From positions 1-21,903 of the forward strand of contig FR901896.1 of NCBI GenBank assembly GCA_000438255.1: a stretch of DNA of 21,903 nucleotides. Reading direction: 5' to 3'. The notes below the pieces were generated by a model. It saw only the letters and a list, made by a program, of their open reading frames with translations, was not told the DNA's origin and ran no database searches. Positions 8,178-15,723 of this stretch are shown in pieces. Source of the stretch: Clostridium sp. CAG:389 (lineage in GTDB: Bacteria > Bacillota > Clostridia > TANB77 > CAG-508). Numbering within the stretch: the first letter of the stretch is position 1; each line of letters begins with the position of its first letter. The translations under genes and the position numbers were made by a program.

Positions 8178-9284
8178 ATGATAAATATGGACAGAATTTT
8201 AGATATAGCAATACAAAAAGATGCGTCAGATATACATTTAATAGCAGAAAATAAACCAATGCTGAGAATAACAAGAGAACTAGTACCAATAGATGATATG
8301 GATGTATTAACAGTTGATGATATGAATCAAATGTATGATTATTTAGTAAGAGGAAATGTTGATAAAGATGAAGTATTCAATTCAACAAGAAGATTAGATA
8401 CATCATATGAATATAAGGATGTTCGTCTAAGAGTAAATATTTCACTTTCAAATGATGTCCCACTATGTACACTAAGAATAATAAAAAGTCAATTACCACC
8501 ATATGAGTCATTAGGATTACCAGATATTATAAGAAGAGAAACATATCAACCACAAGGATTAATATTAGTTACAGGAAAAACAAACTCTGGAAAAACAACA
8601 ACATTAAATGCTTTAATAAATGAAATAAATGAAACTCAAAACAAAAAGATTTTAACACTTGAAAATCCGGTAGAATATAGACATCGTTCAAAAAAATCTT
8701 TAATTGTACAAAAGGAAATTGGAAGAGGAAGAGATAGCTTAACATTTAGTGATGGTGTTAAGAACTCATTAAGAGAGGATTGTGATATTCTAGTAATAGG
8801 AGAAATTAGAGATAAGGTTACTATGGAAGCTGCAATTGAGATGGCTGAATCTGGCCATTTAGTAATTGGAACACTTCATACAAAATCTTGTGCAGAAACA
8901 ATTGATAGAATGATAAATTTCTATGAAGTTAGAGATCAAGCAAGTATAAAATATTTGTTATCATCTGTATTAAAGTTAGTTGTTTCACAAAGATTATTAA
9001 AAGGTAGAGATGGAAATTTAGTTTTAATTCCAGAGGTAATGGTTGTTGATAATATTGTTTCAGGAATTATAAGAAAAGATAAAATTAGTGTTTCTGAAAT
9101 TGAGGATGCAATACAAAGCTCTGATAAGGGAAGTATTGGTCTGATAAATTCAATAGCAAAACTTTTTGTTGAAGATAAAATAACATTGGAACAAGCAAAA
9201 TCTCAAATAGAGGAAAAAAATATTGAAGTTTTAAATAGAACTATTATGCAAATGAAGATTAGGAGAGATTCTGCCAGAAGATAA
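8178..9284 (+). CDS. pilT: Pilus retraction ATPase PilT
   Basis: PilT depolymerises the pilus and powers twitching. The 368-residue protein has an N-terminal PAS-like domain with KDASDIHL (about residues 13-20). The core follows with Walker A GKTNSGKTTT (about 132-141), the Asp box, Walker B ILVIGEIRD and the His box GTLHTKSCAETIDR. It lacks the zinc tetracysteine, as expected. The AIRNLIRE motif needed for retraction in other PilT proteins appears only as the loose match VSGIIRKDK. I chose ATG 8178 because GAGGGGA at 8164-8170 is 7 bases upstream; an upstream TTG at 8172 would be too close to it. The gene sits between pilB and pilC with short gaps, so extension and retraction motors are co-expressed. 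Confidence 0.93.
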   Translation: MINMDRILDIAIQKDASDIHLIAENKPMLRITRELVPIDDMDVLTVDDMNQMYDYLVRGNVDKDEVFNSTRRLDTSYEYKDVRLRVNISLSNDVPLCTLRIIKSQLPPYESLGLPDIIRRETYQPQGLILVTGKTNSGKTTTLNALINEINETQNKKILTLENPVEYRHRSKKSLIVQKEIGRGRDSLTFSDGVKNSLREDCDILVIGEIRDKVTMEAAIEMAESGHLVIGTLHTKSCAETIDRMINFYEVRDQASIKYLLSSVLKLVVSQRLLKGRDGNLVLIPEVMVVDNIVSGIIRKDKISVSEIEDAIQSSDKGSIGLINSIAKLFVEDKITLEQAKSQIEEKNIEVLNRTIMQMKIRRDSARR

Positions 9285-9305
9285 TTTAGGAGGTGCTAAG
9301 TAAAA

Positions 9306-10652
9306 ATGCCTACATTTATATATAAAGCTGCAACAAGTACAGGTATGGTTGTAAGAAATAGAGTAGAAGCTGGAAGTAAGCAAAGTCTAATACGTATTCT
9401 AAAAAATAATGATTTAATGCCAATATCAATAGAACAAGTTGCATATTCATCAAAACATAAGAATACTAAAAAGAGAAACATAAAAGATATAGAAGAAATA
9501 ATGAATAATGTAAATACAACACAAATAAGAGCAAAAAAAGAAATGTCAACAAAAGAAAAAATTAATATGTATTTATCAAAAACAGAACCAATTACAAGTA
9601 GAGATTTAGTTATATTTACACAGAATTTTTATCTATTAAAAAAGGCAAATTTTAATAATATACATGCGTTAAGAACAATAATAAACAGTACTGAAAATAT
9701 AACATTTAAAGGTATTCTAGAAGACATATTAGCAGGAGTTGAAGCTGGTGAAAATATGTATACAACAATGGAATATTATTCAGATGTTTTTCCATATATA
9801 TATGTAAATATGATAAAAGTAGGAGAATTATCTGGATCACTTTCAAATTCATTAGAGCAAGCAGTAAAATATTTGGATTCTAGTGCAAAAATTACAAAGA
9901 AATTAAAAAATATATTAATACCTAATATAGTACAATTTGTATTTTTAATAATAATGTTAGTAGTAGGAACATTAGTTGCAATACCTGCAATACAAAATGT
10001 TTATGATGAATTTGAATCAACAGCTACATTACCACCAGTTACTATATGGTTTCAAGGTGTAATGAATGGATTAATAGAATATTGGTATATACCAACTGGA
10101 ATAATTATTGCAATAGTTGCAGGAATATTATTTTATATCAATACTCCAAAAGGAAAATATAATTTTGATTATTTTAAATATAAGATGCCTATATTTGGAC
10201 AATTAATATTTGCATTAGACTTTTCAAGATTAATGAAAGCAATGCTACTAAATTTAAAAAATGGAATGAGAATACAAGAATCACTTGAAATAAGTAAAAA
10301 TGTTGTACAAAATTATGTTATGCTTTCAATTATAGAGACTTCATTAAATAATATAATTATTGGTGAATCTTGGATTGAACCATTTGAAAGATCTGGTTTA
10401 GCAAAATCAATGATAACAGAGATGTTAAAAATAGGAATGCAAACAGATTTACCAGAAATGATGGACAAACTTGTTGAATATATGGAAATTGACATTGATA
10501 ATATAATTCAAAAAATTATTAAAGTATTACCAGAAGTTACATATTTAATTGTTGGGGTTGTCTTAATTTTCTTCGTATTGGTTGTTCTAGCACCATGTAT
10601 CGAAGTATATATGGGAGGATTCTTATTCGAATCAGCAGGAATATCAATATAA
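9306..10652 (+). CDS. pilC: Type IV pilus inner-membrane platform protein PilC
   Basis: PilC is the polytopic membrane protein on which PilB or PilT acts to add or remove pilins. The 448 residues begin with the typical MPTFIYKAATSTG. They carry two tandem GspF domains (about 95-220 and 295-420) and three membrane stretches near residues 205-228, 260-280 and 411-432. The first GspF domain shows the usual EAGE/VGELSGSL pattern (AGVEAGENMYT ... MIKVGELSGSL). The linker between the N-terminal domain and the first GspF domain (about 45-95) is Lys-rich. AGGAGGTG at 9288-9295 provides the ribosome site. It is the last pilus gene; no terminator separates it from the sugar kinase 39 bases on. Confidence 0.95.
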   Translation: MPTFIYKAATSTGMVVRNRVEAGSKQSLIRILKNNDLMPISIEQVAYSSKHKNTKKRNIKDIEEIMNNVNTTQIRAKKEMSTKEKINMYLSKTEPITSRDLVIFTQNFYLLKKANFNNIHALRTIINSTENITFKGILEDILAGVEAGENMYTTMEYYSDVFPYIYVNMIKVGELSGSLSNSLEQAVKYLDSSAKITKKLKNILIPNIVQFVFLIIMLVVGTLVAIPAIQNVYDEFESTATLPPVTIWFQGVMNGLIEYWYIPTGIIIAIVAGILFYINTPKGKYNFDYFKYKMPIFGQLIFALDFSRLMKAMLLNLKNGMRIQESLEISKNVVQNYVMLSIIETSLNNIIIGESWIEPFERSGLAKSMITEMLKIGMQTDLPEMMDKLVEYMEIDIDNIIQKIIKVLPEVTYLIVGVVLIFFVLVVLAPCIEVYMGGFLFESAGISI

Positions 10653-10691
10653 AAACCTTTTGTTCTATATTTTGAAAGGATAATAATAAAT

Positions 10692-11597
10692 ATGAAAATA
10701 GGAATAGATTTGGGCGGAAGTCATATAGCAATAGGTGTAATTGATGATAAGGGATATATAGTAGAAAAAACAGAAAAAAGATTATTATCAAAGGACAAAA
10801 AAGATATAAAAACATCTATTGAAAGTTATATAATAAAAAATGTGAAAGAAATAATACAAAAATATAAAATAAAAGAAATAGGAATTGCTGTGCCAGGTAC
10901 AATAAAAGGCACAGCAATAATAAAATCTGTCAATTTAGGAGTAAAGAACTATAATCTTGTAGAAAATCTTCAAAAAGAAATAAATTTACCAATAAAAATC
11001 AGAAATGATGCAAAATGTGCAGCAATTGCAGAAAATAGAATAGGAACATTAAAAGATTATGACAGAAGTATATTTTTAACATTAGGGACAGGAATAGGTG
11101 GAGCAGTTATAATAAATAATAAGTTGTTAGATACAGGTGATTTATCAGGTTGTGAATTTGGACACATGATAATTCAAAAAGATGGTATAAAGTGTAACTG
11201 TGGCAAAAATGGATGTTTTGAAAAATATGCATCAATGAAGGCACTAAAAACTAATTTACGTGAAGCATTAGGATTAGATGAAAAAACAAGAGGCCAAGAA
11301 TTATTAGATATTATAAGAAAAAATCCTAATAATGAAATTATAAATAAAGTTATTGATGAATATATTGAATATTTAAGTATAGGAATATCTAACTTGATAA
11401 ATATATTTGAACCAGAAGCAGTTTGCATTGGTGGCAGTTTTGTTTATTTTGCAGATGTTCTTTTAGAAAAATTAAAAAATAATATACAAAAGAAAAAATA
11501 TTTGTTTAATAATAGAGATGAGCTAATAATAATGCCTGCGGCATTAGGCAATGATGCTGGCATTATAGGATGTCCTTTTGAGGACGTATCTATCTAG
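10692..11597 (+). CDS. ROK-family sugar kinase, probable glucokinase
   Basis: This 301-residue cytoplasmic enzyme probably phosphorylates glucose or a related hexose at O6 with ATP. It has the N-terminal phosphate loop IGIDLGGSHIAIG (3-15), the catalytic Asp106 in RNDAKCAA, the second ATP motif LTLGTGIGG (129-137), and the ROK sugar and zinc site. The latter has Glu155 and His158 in CEFGHM and Cys168, Cys170 and Cys175 in CNCGKNGC. Those residues mark it as a sugar kinase rather than a ROK repressor; there is no N-terminal DNA-binding domain. The exact sugar cannot be told from sequence. It lies 39 bases after pilC and may share the pilus transcript, with the transketolase subunit next. Confidence 0.9.
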   Translation: MKIGIDLGGSHIAIGVIDDKGYIVEKTEKRLLSKDKKDIKTSIESYIIKNVKEIIQKYKIKEIGIAVPGTIKGTAIIKSVNLGVKNYNLVENLQKEINLPIKIRNDAKCAAIAENRIGTLKDYDRSIFLTLGTGIGGAVIINNKLLDTGDLSGCEFGHMIIQKDGIKCNCGKNGCFEKYASMKALKTNLREALGLDEKTRGQELLDIIRKNPNNEIINKVIDEYIEYLSIGISNLINIFEPEAVCIGGSFVYFADVLLEKLKNNIQKKKYLFNNRDELIIMPAALGNDAGIIGCPFEDVSI

Positions 11598-11669
11598 GAC
11601 ATTTTTGTTCTTTTTGGGATATACCCGTTTTGGATATTGTATTTTTGCAAATGGAAAGAGAGGATTTTT

Positions 11670-12593
11670 ATGGATGAAAATATAAAAAAAGCAACAAGAC
11701 AAAGTTATGGAGAGGCATTGTTAGAATTAGGAAAAGAGAATGAACAAATAGTTGTTTTTGACGCAGATTTAGCTTCTGCAACAAAAACAAATTTGTTTGC
11801 AAAAGAGTTTCCAAATAGATTTTTTGATATGGGAATTGCTGAACAAAATATGATATCAACAGTAGCAGGAATGGCAACATGTGGAAAAATACCATATGCA
11901 AGTACATTTGCTGTTTTTGCAGCAGGTAGAGCATATGATCAAATTAGAAATAGTGTATGTTATCCTAAATTAAATGTTAAAATTTGTGCGACACATGCAG
12001 GAATAACTGTTGGAGAAGATGGTGCAACACATCAAATGATAGAAGATATTTCGTTGATGAGAACATTACCTAATATGACTGTAATTTCAACATCTGATGA
12101 TATACAAACTAAATGGGCTGTTAAAGAAATTAGCAAATTAAATGGGCCAGTATATTTAAGGTTGTCAAGACTTGCTACACCTGTGATTTATGATGAAAAT
12201 CAAAAGTTTGAAATAGGAAAGGCTGTTCAAATTGGTGAAGGTACAGACGCTACTATTTTTGCAACAGGTGTGACGGTTAGTGAAGCTTTAAAGGCACAAG
12301 AAGAGTTGAAAATAAAAGGTATTGATGTTAGAGTTGTTGATATTCATACTATTAAACCTATTGATAGAGATATAATAGTAAAATGTGCAAAGGAGACAAA
12401 AAGGCTAATTTCTATTGAAGATCATAACATTATTGGTGGTCTTGGTTCTGCTATTTCAGAGGTTTTGGCTGATGAGTATCCTGTTAAACTTACTAGATTG
12501 GGAATAAATGATACTTTTGGTAAGTCTGGTAAGGCAACAGAATTGATGGAATATTTTGGAATTACAGCAAATGATATTGTACAGTTATTTTAA
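11670..12593 (+). CDS. Transketolase, C-terminal subunit (split transketolase)
   Basis: Transketolase moves two-carbon ketol units in the non-oxidative pentose phosphate pathway using thiamine diphosphate. This 308-residue protein holds only the pyrimidine-binding and C-terminal domains. The cofactor-activating Glu58 is in FDMGIAEQN, and the C-terminal domain begins near residue 185 (DATIFATGVT) and includes EDHNIIGGLGSA. It must pair with an N-terminal subunit of about 270 residues that carries the diphosphate-binding domain. In most genomes with split transketolase that subunit is immediately upstream; here the upstream gene is the ROK kinase and no such gene is in the window. The ATG at 11670 is preceded by GAGAGG about 8 bases away. 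A DXPS-like or PDH-E1beta-like role is less likely, given the transketolase-type motifs. Confidence 0.9.
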   Translation: MDENIKKATRQSYGEALLELGKENEQIVVFDADLASATKTNLFAKEFPNRFFDMGIAEQNMISTVAGMATCGKIPYASTFAVFAAGRAYDQIRNSVCYPKLNVKICATHAGITVGEDGATHQMIEDISLMRTLPNMTVISTSDDIQTKWAVKEISKLNGPVYLRLSRLATPVIYDENQKFEIGKAVQIGEGTDATIFATGVTVSEALKAQEELKIKGIDVRVVDIHTIKPIDRDIIVKCAKETKRLISIEDHNIIGGLGSAISEVLADEYPVKLTRLGINDTFGKSGKATELMEYFGITANDIVQLF

Positions 12594-12604
12594 TATTTTA
12601 AATA

Positions 12605-12642
12605 AAAAAACACTTTGAATTTTTTAATACAAAGTGTTTTTT
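12605..12642. terminator. Bidirectional intrinsic terminator
   Basis: Perfect 13-bp arms (AAAAAACACTTTG at 12605-12617 and its complement at 12630-12642) enclose a 12-base loop. The stem has A on one side and T on the other, so it works in both directions. It ends the transketolase transcript and, on the other strand, that of the convergent small gene ending at 12691. Confidence 0.9.
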
Positions 12643-12690
12643 AGTATTTTATATTATAATAAGTGCAAATGTTAGTAATGTCTTTTTTTC

Positions 12691-12879
12691 TTATTTCATG
12701 TGATTTAAAGCATATTCACAAGCGGAAATAACAAATCCATTAAAACTGTATTCTTTTTTATTTTTTCCTTCATTTGCTTTTTGAACAATATTATTTATAG
12801 CATCATTTATTTCAACTGGAAATCGAATTGATTTATAAATATTTGCTTCTGTTGATTTTTTCATAATAAATTTATCCAT
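12691..12879 (-). CDS. Small ribbon-helix-helix-like DNA-binding protein
   Basis: The 62-residue product has a short N-terminal stretch, a strand-like segment NIYKSIRFPVEIN (about residues 14-26), a helix (DAINNIVQKANEG), and a second helix after a Lys-rich turn (SFNGFVISACEYALNH). This is the order and size of Arc/MetJ-type ribbon-helix-helix proteins, which bind short palindromes as dimers. The ATG at 12879 is preferred to a GTG at 12888 because AGGTGAT then lies about 6 bases upstream; the GTG would fall inside that site. It diverges from the large pilin gene, with 115 bases between the two starts, and could control that promoter or itself. The fold is called from pattern; no target is known. 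An orphan antitoxin is another possibility, but there is no toxin partner beside it. Confidence 0.65.
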   Translation of the reverse strand: MDKFIMKKSTEANIYKSIRFPVEINDAINNIVQKANEGKNKKEYSFNGFVISACEYALNHMK

Positions 12880-12919
12880 ACATATCACCTCACTAAAAAT
12901 TTATTTATTAAAAATTATA

Positions 12920-12950
12920 TAGACATTTTAATCGAAATATGATATATAAT
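12920..12950 (+). promoter_or_regulatory. Promoter of the large pilin gene
   Basis: TATAAT at 12945-12950 is a perfect -10 box. The best -35 is TAGACA at 12920-12925 with a 19-base gap, or 17 bases if TATATA at 12943 is used. The weak -35 and long gap suggest a promoter that may need, or be blocked by, a regulator. Confidence 0.55.
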
Positions 12951-12954
12951 ATAC

Positions 12955-12969
12955 AACTGAAATTCAGTT
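12955..12969. promoter_or_regulatory. 15-bp palindrome at the predicted start site of the large pilin gene
   Basis: AACTGAA, one central A, then TTCAGTT: perfect 7-base arms. It begins 4 bases after the -10 box, so a bound protein would cover the start site. The dimer of the ribbon-helix-helix protein next door is the obvious candidate. No second copy was noticed elsewhere in the window. Confidence 0.55.
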
Positions 12970-12994
12970 ATAAAAATAAAAAGGAGAGATTAAG

Positions 12995-14725
12995 ATGAAA
13001 GAAATTTTAAACAAAAGAAAAGGAATAACACTTGTAGCACTGGTAATCACTATTATAATATTGTTAATATTAGCAGGAATATCAATATTAGCGTTAACAA
13101 ATCAAGGATTATTTAAAAATGCACAAAAAGCAAAAGAAACAACAGAAGAAGCGCAAAGGAAGGAAACAGCTTTATTAGATCAATATGAAAGTGAGCTTAA
13201 TAAATATGTTGAAAATGGAAGATGGGATGGAAAAGTAAATAAACCAGAATTAATGACAGGAATGAGTGCAATAAAATTTACAGACCCAACAGATTCAGCA
13301 GAAGGAGCAGTAGTTGATACAACAAGTAGTGATGCAGAATGGTATAGTTATGAAGATAAAAAATGGGCTAATGCTAAAACAGAAGATGGAAGTATGTGGG
13401 TATGGATACCAAGATATGCATACAGAATTCATAAAGAAAATGGAATAGAAATACAAAAATTTGATATAGTATTTTTAGTAGGATTAACAGATAATTATTA
13501 TGATGAAAATGGAAAATTACAAACAGCTCAAAGACAAACATCAGAAAATCAAACAATAGTAACAAATGGAGATACTTATACAGTACACCCAGCATTTACA
13601 AATGAAAGTAGTATAAATTATGCAAATGGTGGATGGGATAAAGAATTAGCAGGAATATGGGTTGCAAAATTTGAGGCAGGATATGCATCAGGAAATAATA
13701 GTGCAACAGTAAAAGCAAGTTCAGTAAATTATAGTCAAATGACATCAATTGTTCCAGCAAAAGAAGCAGGAACAACAAATACTGTAACAACAACAGCTAG
13801 AAATTGGCTAGATGGAGAATATAGTATAAAAAATGGTACAAATTATGAGTGGAAAGATGGAAAAGAAACAGCAATAAAATATCCAACATTTCAAGGATTA
13901 ACATATTCAATGAATTATATTAATATGAATGATGCTTTTAAAATATCAAGAGTGTTAGCAGAAAATGAAAATATTTATGGATTTAGTAATACTTCAACAG
14001 ATAGTCATTTAATGAAAAATAGTGAATGGGGAGCAGTTGCTTATTTGAGTGATAGTGAGTATGGATTAAATGGAAATGATATTATATTAAATAATGTAAC
14101 ATTAAGTAATAGTATTAAAAGTGCATATGGAGTAACAGGATGTGCAGGAGAAACATATGATGGAAATAATGTGTCAACAACAATAGAAGCAATAAATAAT
14201 AAGACACAAGAAGGAATATATACGTGGAGAGAAAAAAAAGGAATATTAGCAAGTTCAACAGGAACAATATATGGAATATATGATTTGACAGGTGGAACAA
14301 CTGAACATGTAGCTGGACTTATAAACAATGAAAATGAAAAATTGGAAACTTATGCTAATTATGTAATGAGTGAATTGAAAAATGGAAAAAGTACAAAATA
14401 TATTACTGTATATCCACATGATAATGCCCAAGATAATGTAACTATAACAAATACAGTTGCTAATTTAAAAATTGCTAAGGGTGCAAATTATATTAAAAAC
14501 ACCAAGATATATGGTGATGGAATAAGAGAAACGTCAACAGAAGGCATAGGAAATACATCTTGGTATGGTGCTTATTCCTATTATGCTGGATTATATGAAC
14601 CATTATTTATACGTGGTGGAAGTTATGGAGGTACTAGTGATGCCGGATTATTTGCTTTTGCGGGAAAGAGAGTAGATAGCAGTATATGTAATTGGGGATT
14701 TCGTGTAGTTCTTGTTTCTTTATAA
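12995..14725 (+). CDS. Large pilin-like surface protein with FGE/C-type-lectin-like C-terminus
   Basis: The 576-residue protein starts with a prepilin leader (MKEILNKRKG, cut after Gly10) and the helix ITLVALVITIIILLILAGISI. Its first ~60 residues match the short pilin at 4465 almost exactly. A large domain from about residue 85 follows, with WVWIPRYAYRI, GIWVAKFEAGY, SEWGAVAYLSDSEYG, GIYDLTGGTTEHVAG and a C-terminal RGGSYGG...NWGFRVVL. This series resembles formylglycine-generating-enzyme/sulfatase-modifying-factor folds, a C-type-lectin-like fold. Such C-termini, ending in RGG...GFR, are common in targets of diversity-generating retroelements. It would be a filament-bound or tip adhesin built by the pilus machine. 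Residues 540-576 use different codons (CGT for both Arg, GCC, GCG) and fewer A than the rest. No reverse transcriptase is in the window, so diversification is only a proposal. The mature residue 5 is Ala. AAGGAGAG precedes the ATG. Confidence 0.8.
   Translation: MKEILNKRKGITLVALVITIIILLILAGISILALTNQGLFKNAQKAKETTEEAQRKETALLDQYESELNKYVENGRWDGKVNKPELMTGMSAIKFTDPTDSAEGAVVDTTSSDAEWYSYEDKKWANAKTEDGSMWVWIPRYAYRIHKENGIEIQKFDIVFLVGLTDNYYDENGKLQTAQRQTSENQTIVTNGDTYTVHPAFTNESSINYANGGWDKELAGIWVAKFEAGYASGNNSATVKASSVNYSQMTSIVPAKEAGTTNTVTTTARNWLDGEYSIKNGTNYEWKDGKETAIKYPTFQGLTYSMNYINMNDAFKISRVLAENENIYGFSNTSTDSHLMKNSEWGAVAYLSDSEYGLNGNDIILNNVTLSNSIKSAYGVTGCAGETYDGNNVSTTIEAINNKTQEGIYTWREKKGILASSTGTIYGIYDLTGGTTEHVAGLINNENEKLETYANYVMSELKNGKSTKYITVYPHDNAQDNVTITNTVANLKIAKGANYIKNTKIYGDGIRETSTEGIGNTSWYGAYSYYAGLYEPLFIRGGSYGGTSDAGLFAFAGKRVDSSICNWGFRVVLVSL
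14612..14722 (+). other. Candidate hypervariable C-terminal segment of the large pilin
   Basis: Residues 540-576 begin RGGSYGG and end NWGFRVVLVSL. Inside, most codons end in T or C (AGT, TAT, GGT, ACT, AGT, GAT, GCC, GAT, AGC, AGT, TGT), as expected if AAY codons of a template had been changed at their A positions. From 14621 to 14695 I count 21 A in 75 bases, against well over 40 percent A in most coding strands here. Both Arg codons are CGT, whereas the Arg codons I checked in the rest of the gene are AGA or AGG. These are features of diversity-generating variable repeats, but the template copy was not found. Confidence 0.4.
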
Positions 14726-14733
14726 TTTAATAG

Positions 14734-14846
14734 AAAGTTGCTTTAAGTGGGTAATATACAAATATTTTTAGTCAAAAACATATCTGGGGTCTACCATTGG
14801 GTCTTTGACTAAAAATATTTATATATTACCCATTTGAAGTAACTTT
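14734..14846 (+). repeat. 43-bp inverted repeat forming a long hairpin
   Basis: Arm 14734-14776 pairs with arm 14804-14846 at 39 of 43 positions. Three of the four differences become G:U pairs in RNA read from the plus strand, and only one is a true mismatch (C:A). On the minus strand the same three would be A:C mismatches, so the structure seems kept as a plus-strand RNA. The 27-base loop (14777-14803) is richer in G and C and contains GGGTC twice. The hairpin starts 9 bases after the pilin stop, and T-rich sequence follows, so it may act as a terminator or 3'-end protector. Its length is far beyond a usual terminator. A cruciform linked to the putative variable segment, or a small non-autonomous element, are alternatives; no target duplication is evident. 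Confidence 0.85.
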
Positions 14847-14908
14847 TATTATTTTTATTGAACTATAATAATTTGTAAAAAATTCCTGTGTTTTTTTGAT
14901 GAAAACTA

Positions 14909-14937
14909 TTGCAAAATTAGTAGATTATTGATATGAT
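14909..14937 (+). promoter_or_regulatory. Sigma-A-type promoter of the ftsEX operon
   Basis: TTGCAA at 14909-14914 and TATGAT at 14932-14937 with an ideal 17-base gap. Transcription would start near 14944, about 93 bases before ftsE. Confidence 0.65.
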
Positions 14938-15036
14938 TTAAAAGAAAAATAATAATTAATAGCAAACAAAATCGAAATATAGAATAGAAAGAAAAATGAT
15001 AAAATGTACGATAAGTAACGAAGGGAAGAAAATAAA

Positions 15037-15723
15037 ATGATAGAATTCAGAAACGTATCAAAAACATATGACACAGGAACAAAAGCTGTAAAAAATGCAA
15101 ATTTTGTAATAGACAAAGGAGAATTTGCATTTTTAGTAGGAACATCAGGAAGTGGAAAATCAACATTAATAAAATTAATATTAAAAGAAGAAGAACCAAC
15201 ATCAGGAAACATCATAATAAATGGAAAAGACACAACATTTTTAAAACAAAGTAGAGTACCATATTTAAGAAGAAGTATGGGAGTTGTATTCCAAGATTTC
15301 AGACTATTACCAGACAAAACAGTATATGATAATGTAGCATATGCAATGTATATAGTAAGAGCAACACCAAGACATATAAGAAGACAAGTACCTATGGTAT
15401 TGTCATTAGTCGGATTAAGTGGAAAAGCAAAAATGTATCCAAATGAACTATCAGGAGGAGAACAACAAAGAGTGGCATTAGCAAGAGCACTAGTAAATAA
15501 TCCATCTATGTTAATTGCAGACGAACCTACTGGAAACTTAGATCCAGATACAGCATGGGAAATAATGAACTTATTAAATGAAATAAATATGAGAGGAACA
15601 ACAGTAGTAGTAGCAACACATGCGAAAGATATAGTAGATAAAATGAAAAAAAGAGTAATACATATAGAAAAAGGCGACATTGTAAGAGATGATAAAAAAG
15701 GTGGTTATGATAGTGAAATATAA
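15037..15723 (+). CDS. ftsE: Cell-division ABC ATPase FtsE
   Basis: FtsE is the cytoplasmic ATPase that, with the membrane protein FtsX, transmits ATP-driven movement to a peptidoglycan hydrolase outside the membrane. The 228 residues show Walker A GTSGSGKST (35-43), Q-loop Gln86 in VVFQDFRLLP, signature LSGGEQQR (138-145), Walker B MLIADEPTGNLD (158-169) and the switch His195. VFQDFRLL is typical of FtsE. AAGGGAAG precedes the ATG. The gene overlaps the start of ftsX, so the two are translationally coupled, and the hydrolases the pair likely controls follow directly. Confidence 0.96.
   Translation: MIEFRNVSKTYDTGTKAVKNANFVIDKGEFAFLVGTSGSGKSTLIKLILKEEEPTSGNIIINGKDTTFLKQSRVPYLRRSMGVVFQDFRLLPDKTVYDNVAYAMYIVRATPRHIRRQVPMVLSLVGLSGKAKMYPNELSGGEQQRVALARALVNNPSMLIADEPTGNLDPDTAWEIMNLLNEINMRGTTVVVATHAKDIVDKMKKRVIHIEKGDIVRDDKKGGYDSEI
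15698..15704 (+). promoter_or_regulatory. Ribosome binding site that decides the ftsX start
   Basis: AAGGTGG inside the end of ftsE is 8 bases before the GTG at 15713 but only 2 before the ATG at 15707, and lies downstream of the ATG at 15689. It therefore favours GTG 15713. Confidence 0.65.

Larger units (their letters stand above)
14726..15036. other. 311-base intergenic region between the large pilin and ftsE
   Basis: No gene is seen here. It holds a long inverted repeat (14734-14846), an AT-rich spacer, and the predicted ftsE promoter (14909-14937). A leader of about 95 bases with no clear structure follows. Confidence 0.8.

Noticed and set aside
11637..11669. N-terminal extension of the transketolase subunit from an upstream start
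   Set aside because: The added residues (MYFCKWKERIF) match no family, and GAGAGG lies inside this stretch, 8 bases before the ATG at 11670.
12995..13180. Recent recombination between the two pilin N-termini
   Set aside because: The proteins are nearly identical, but many third codon positions differ, so protein constraint explains the likeness better than recent gene conversion.
14925..15680. A 251-residue open frame on the minus strand opposite ftsE
   Set aside because: It is antisense to a certain gene, has no family motif, and arises from the A-rich coding strand lacking stop complements.
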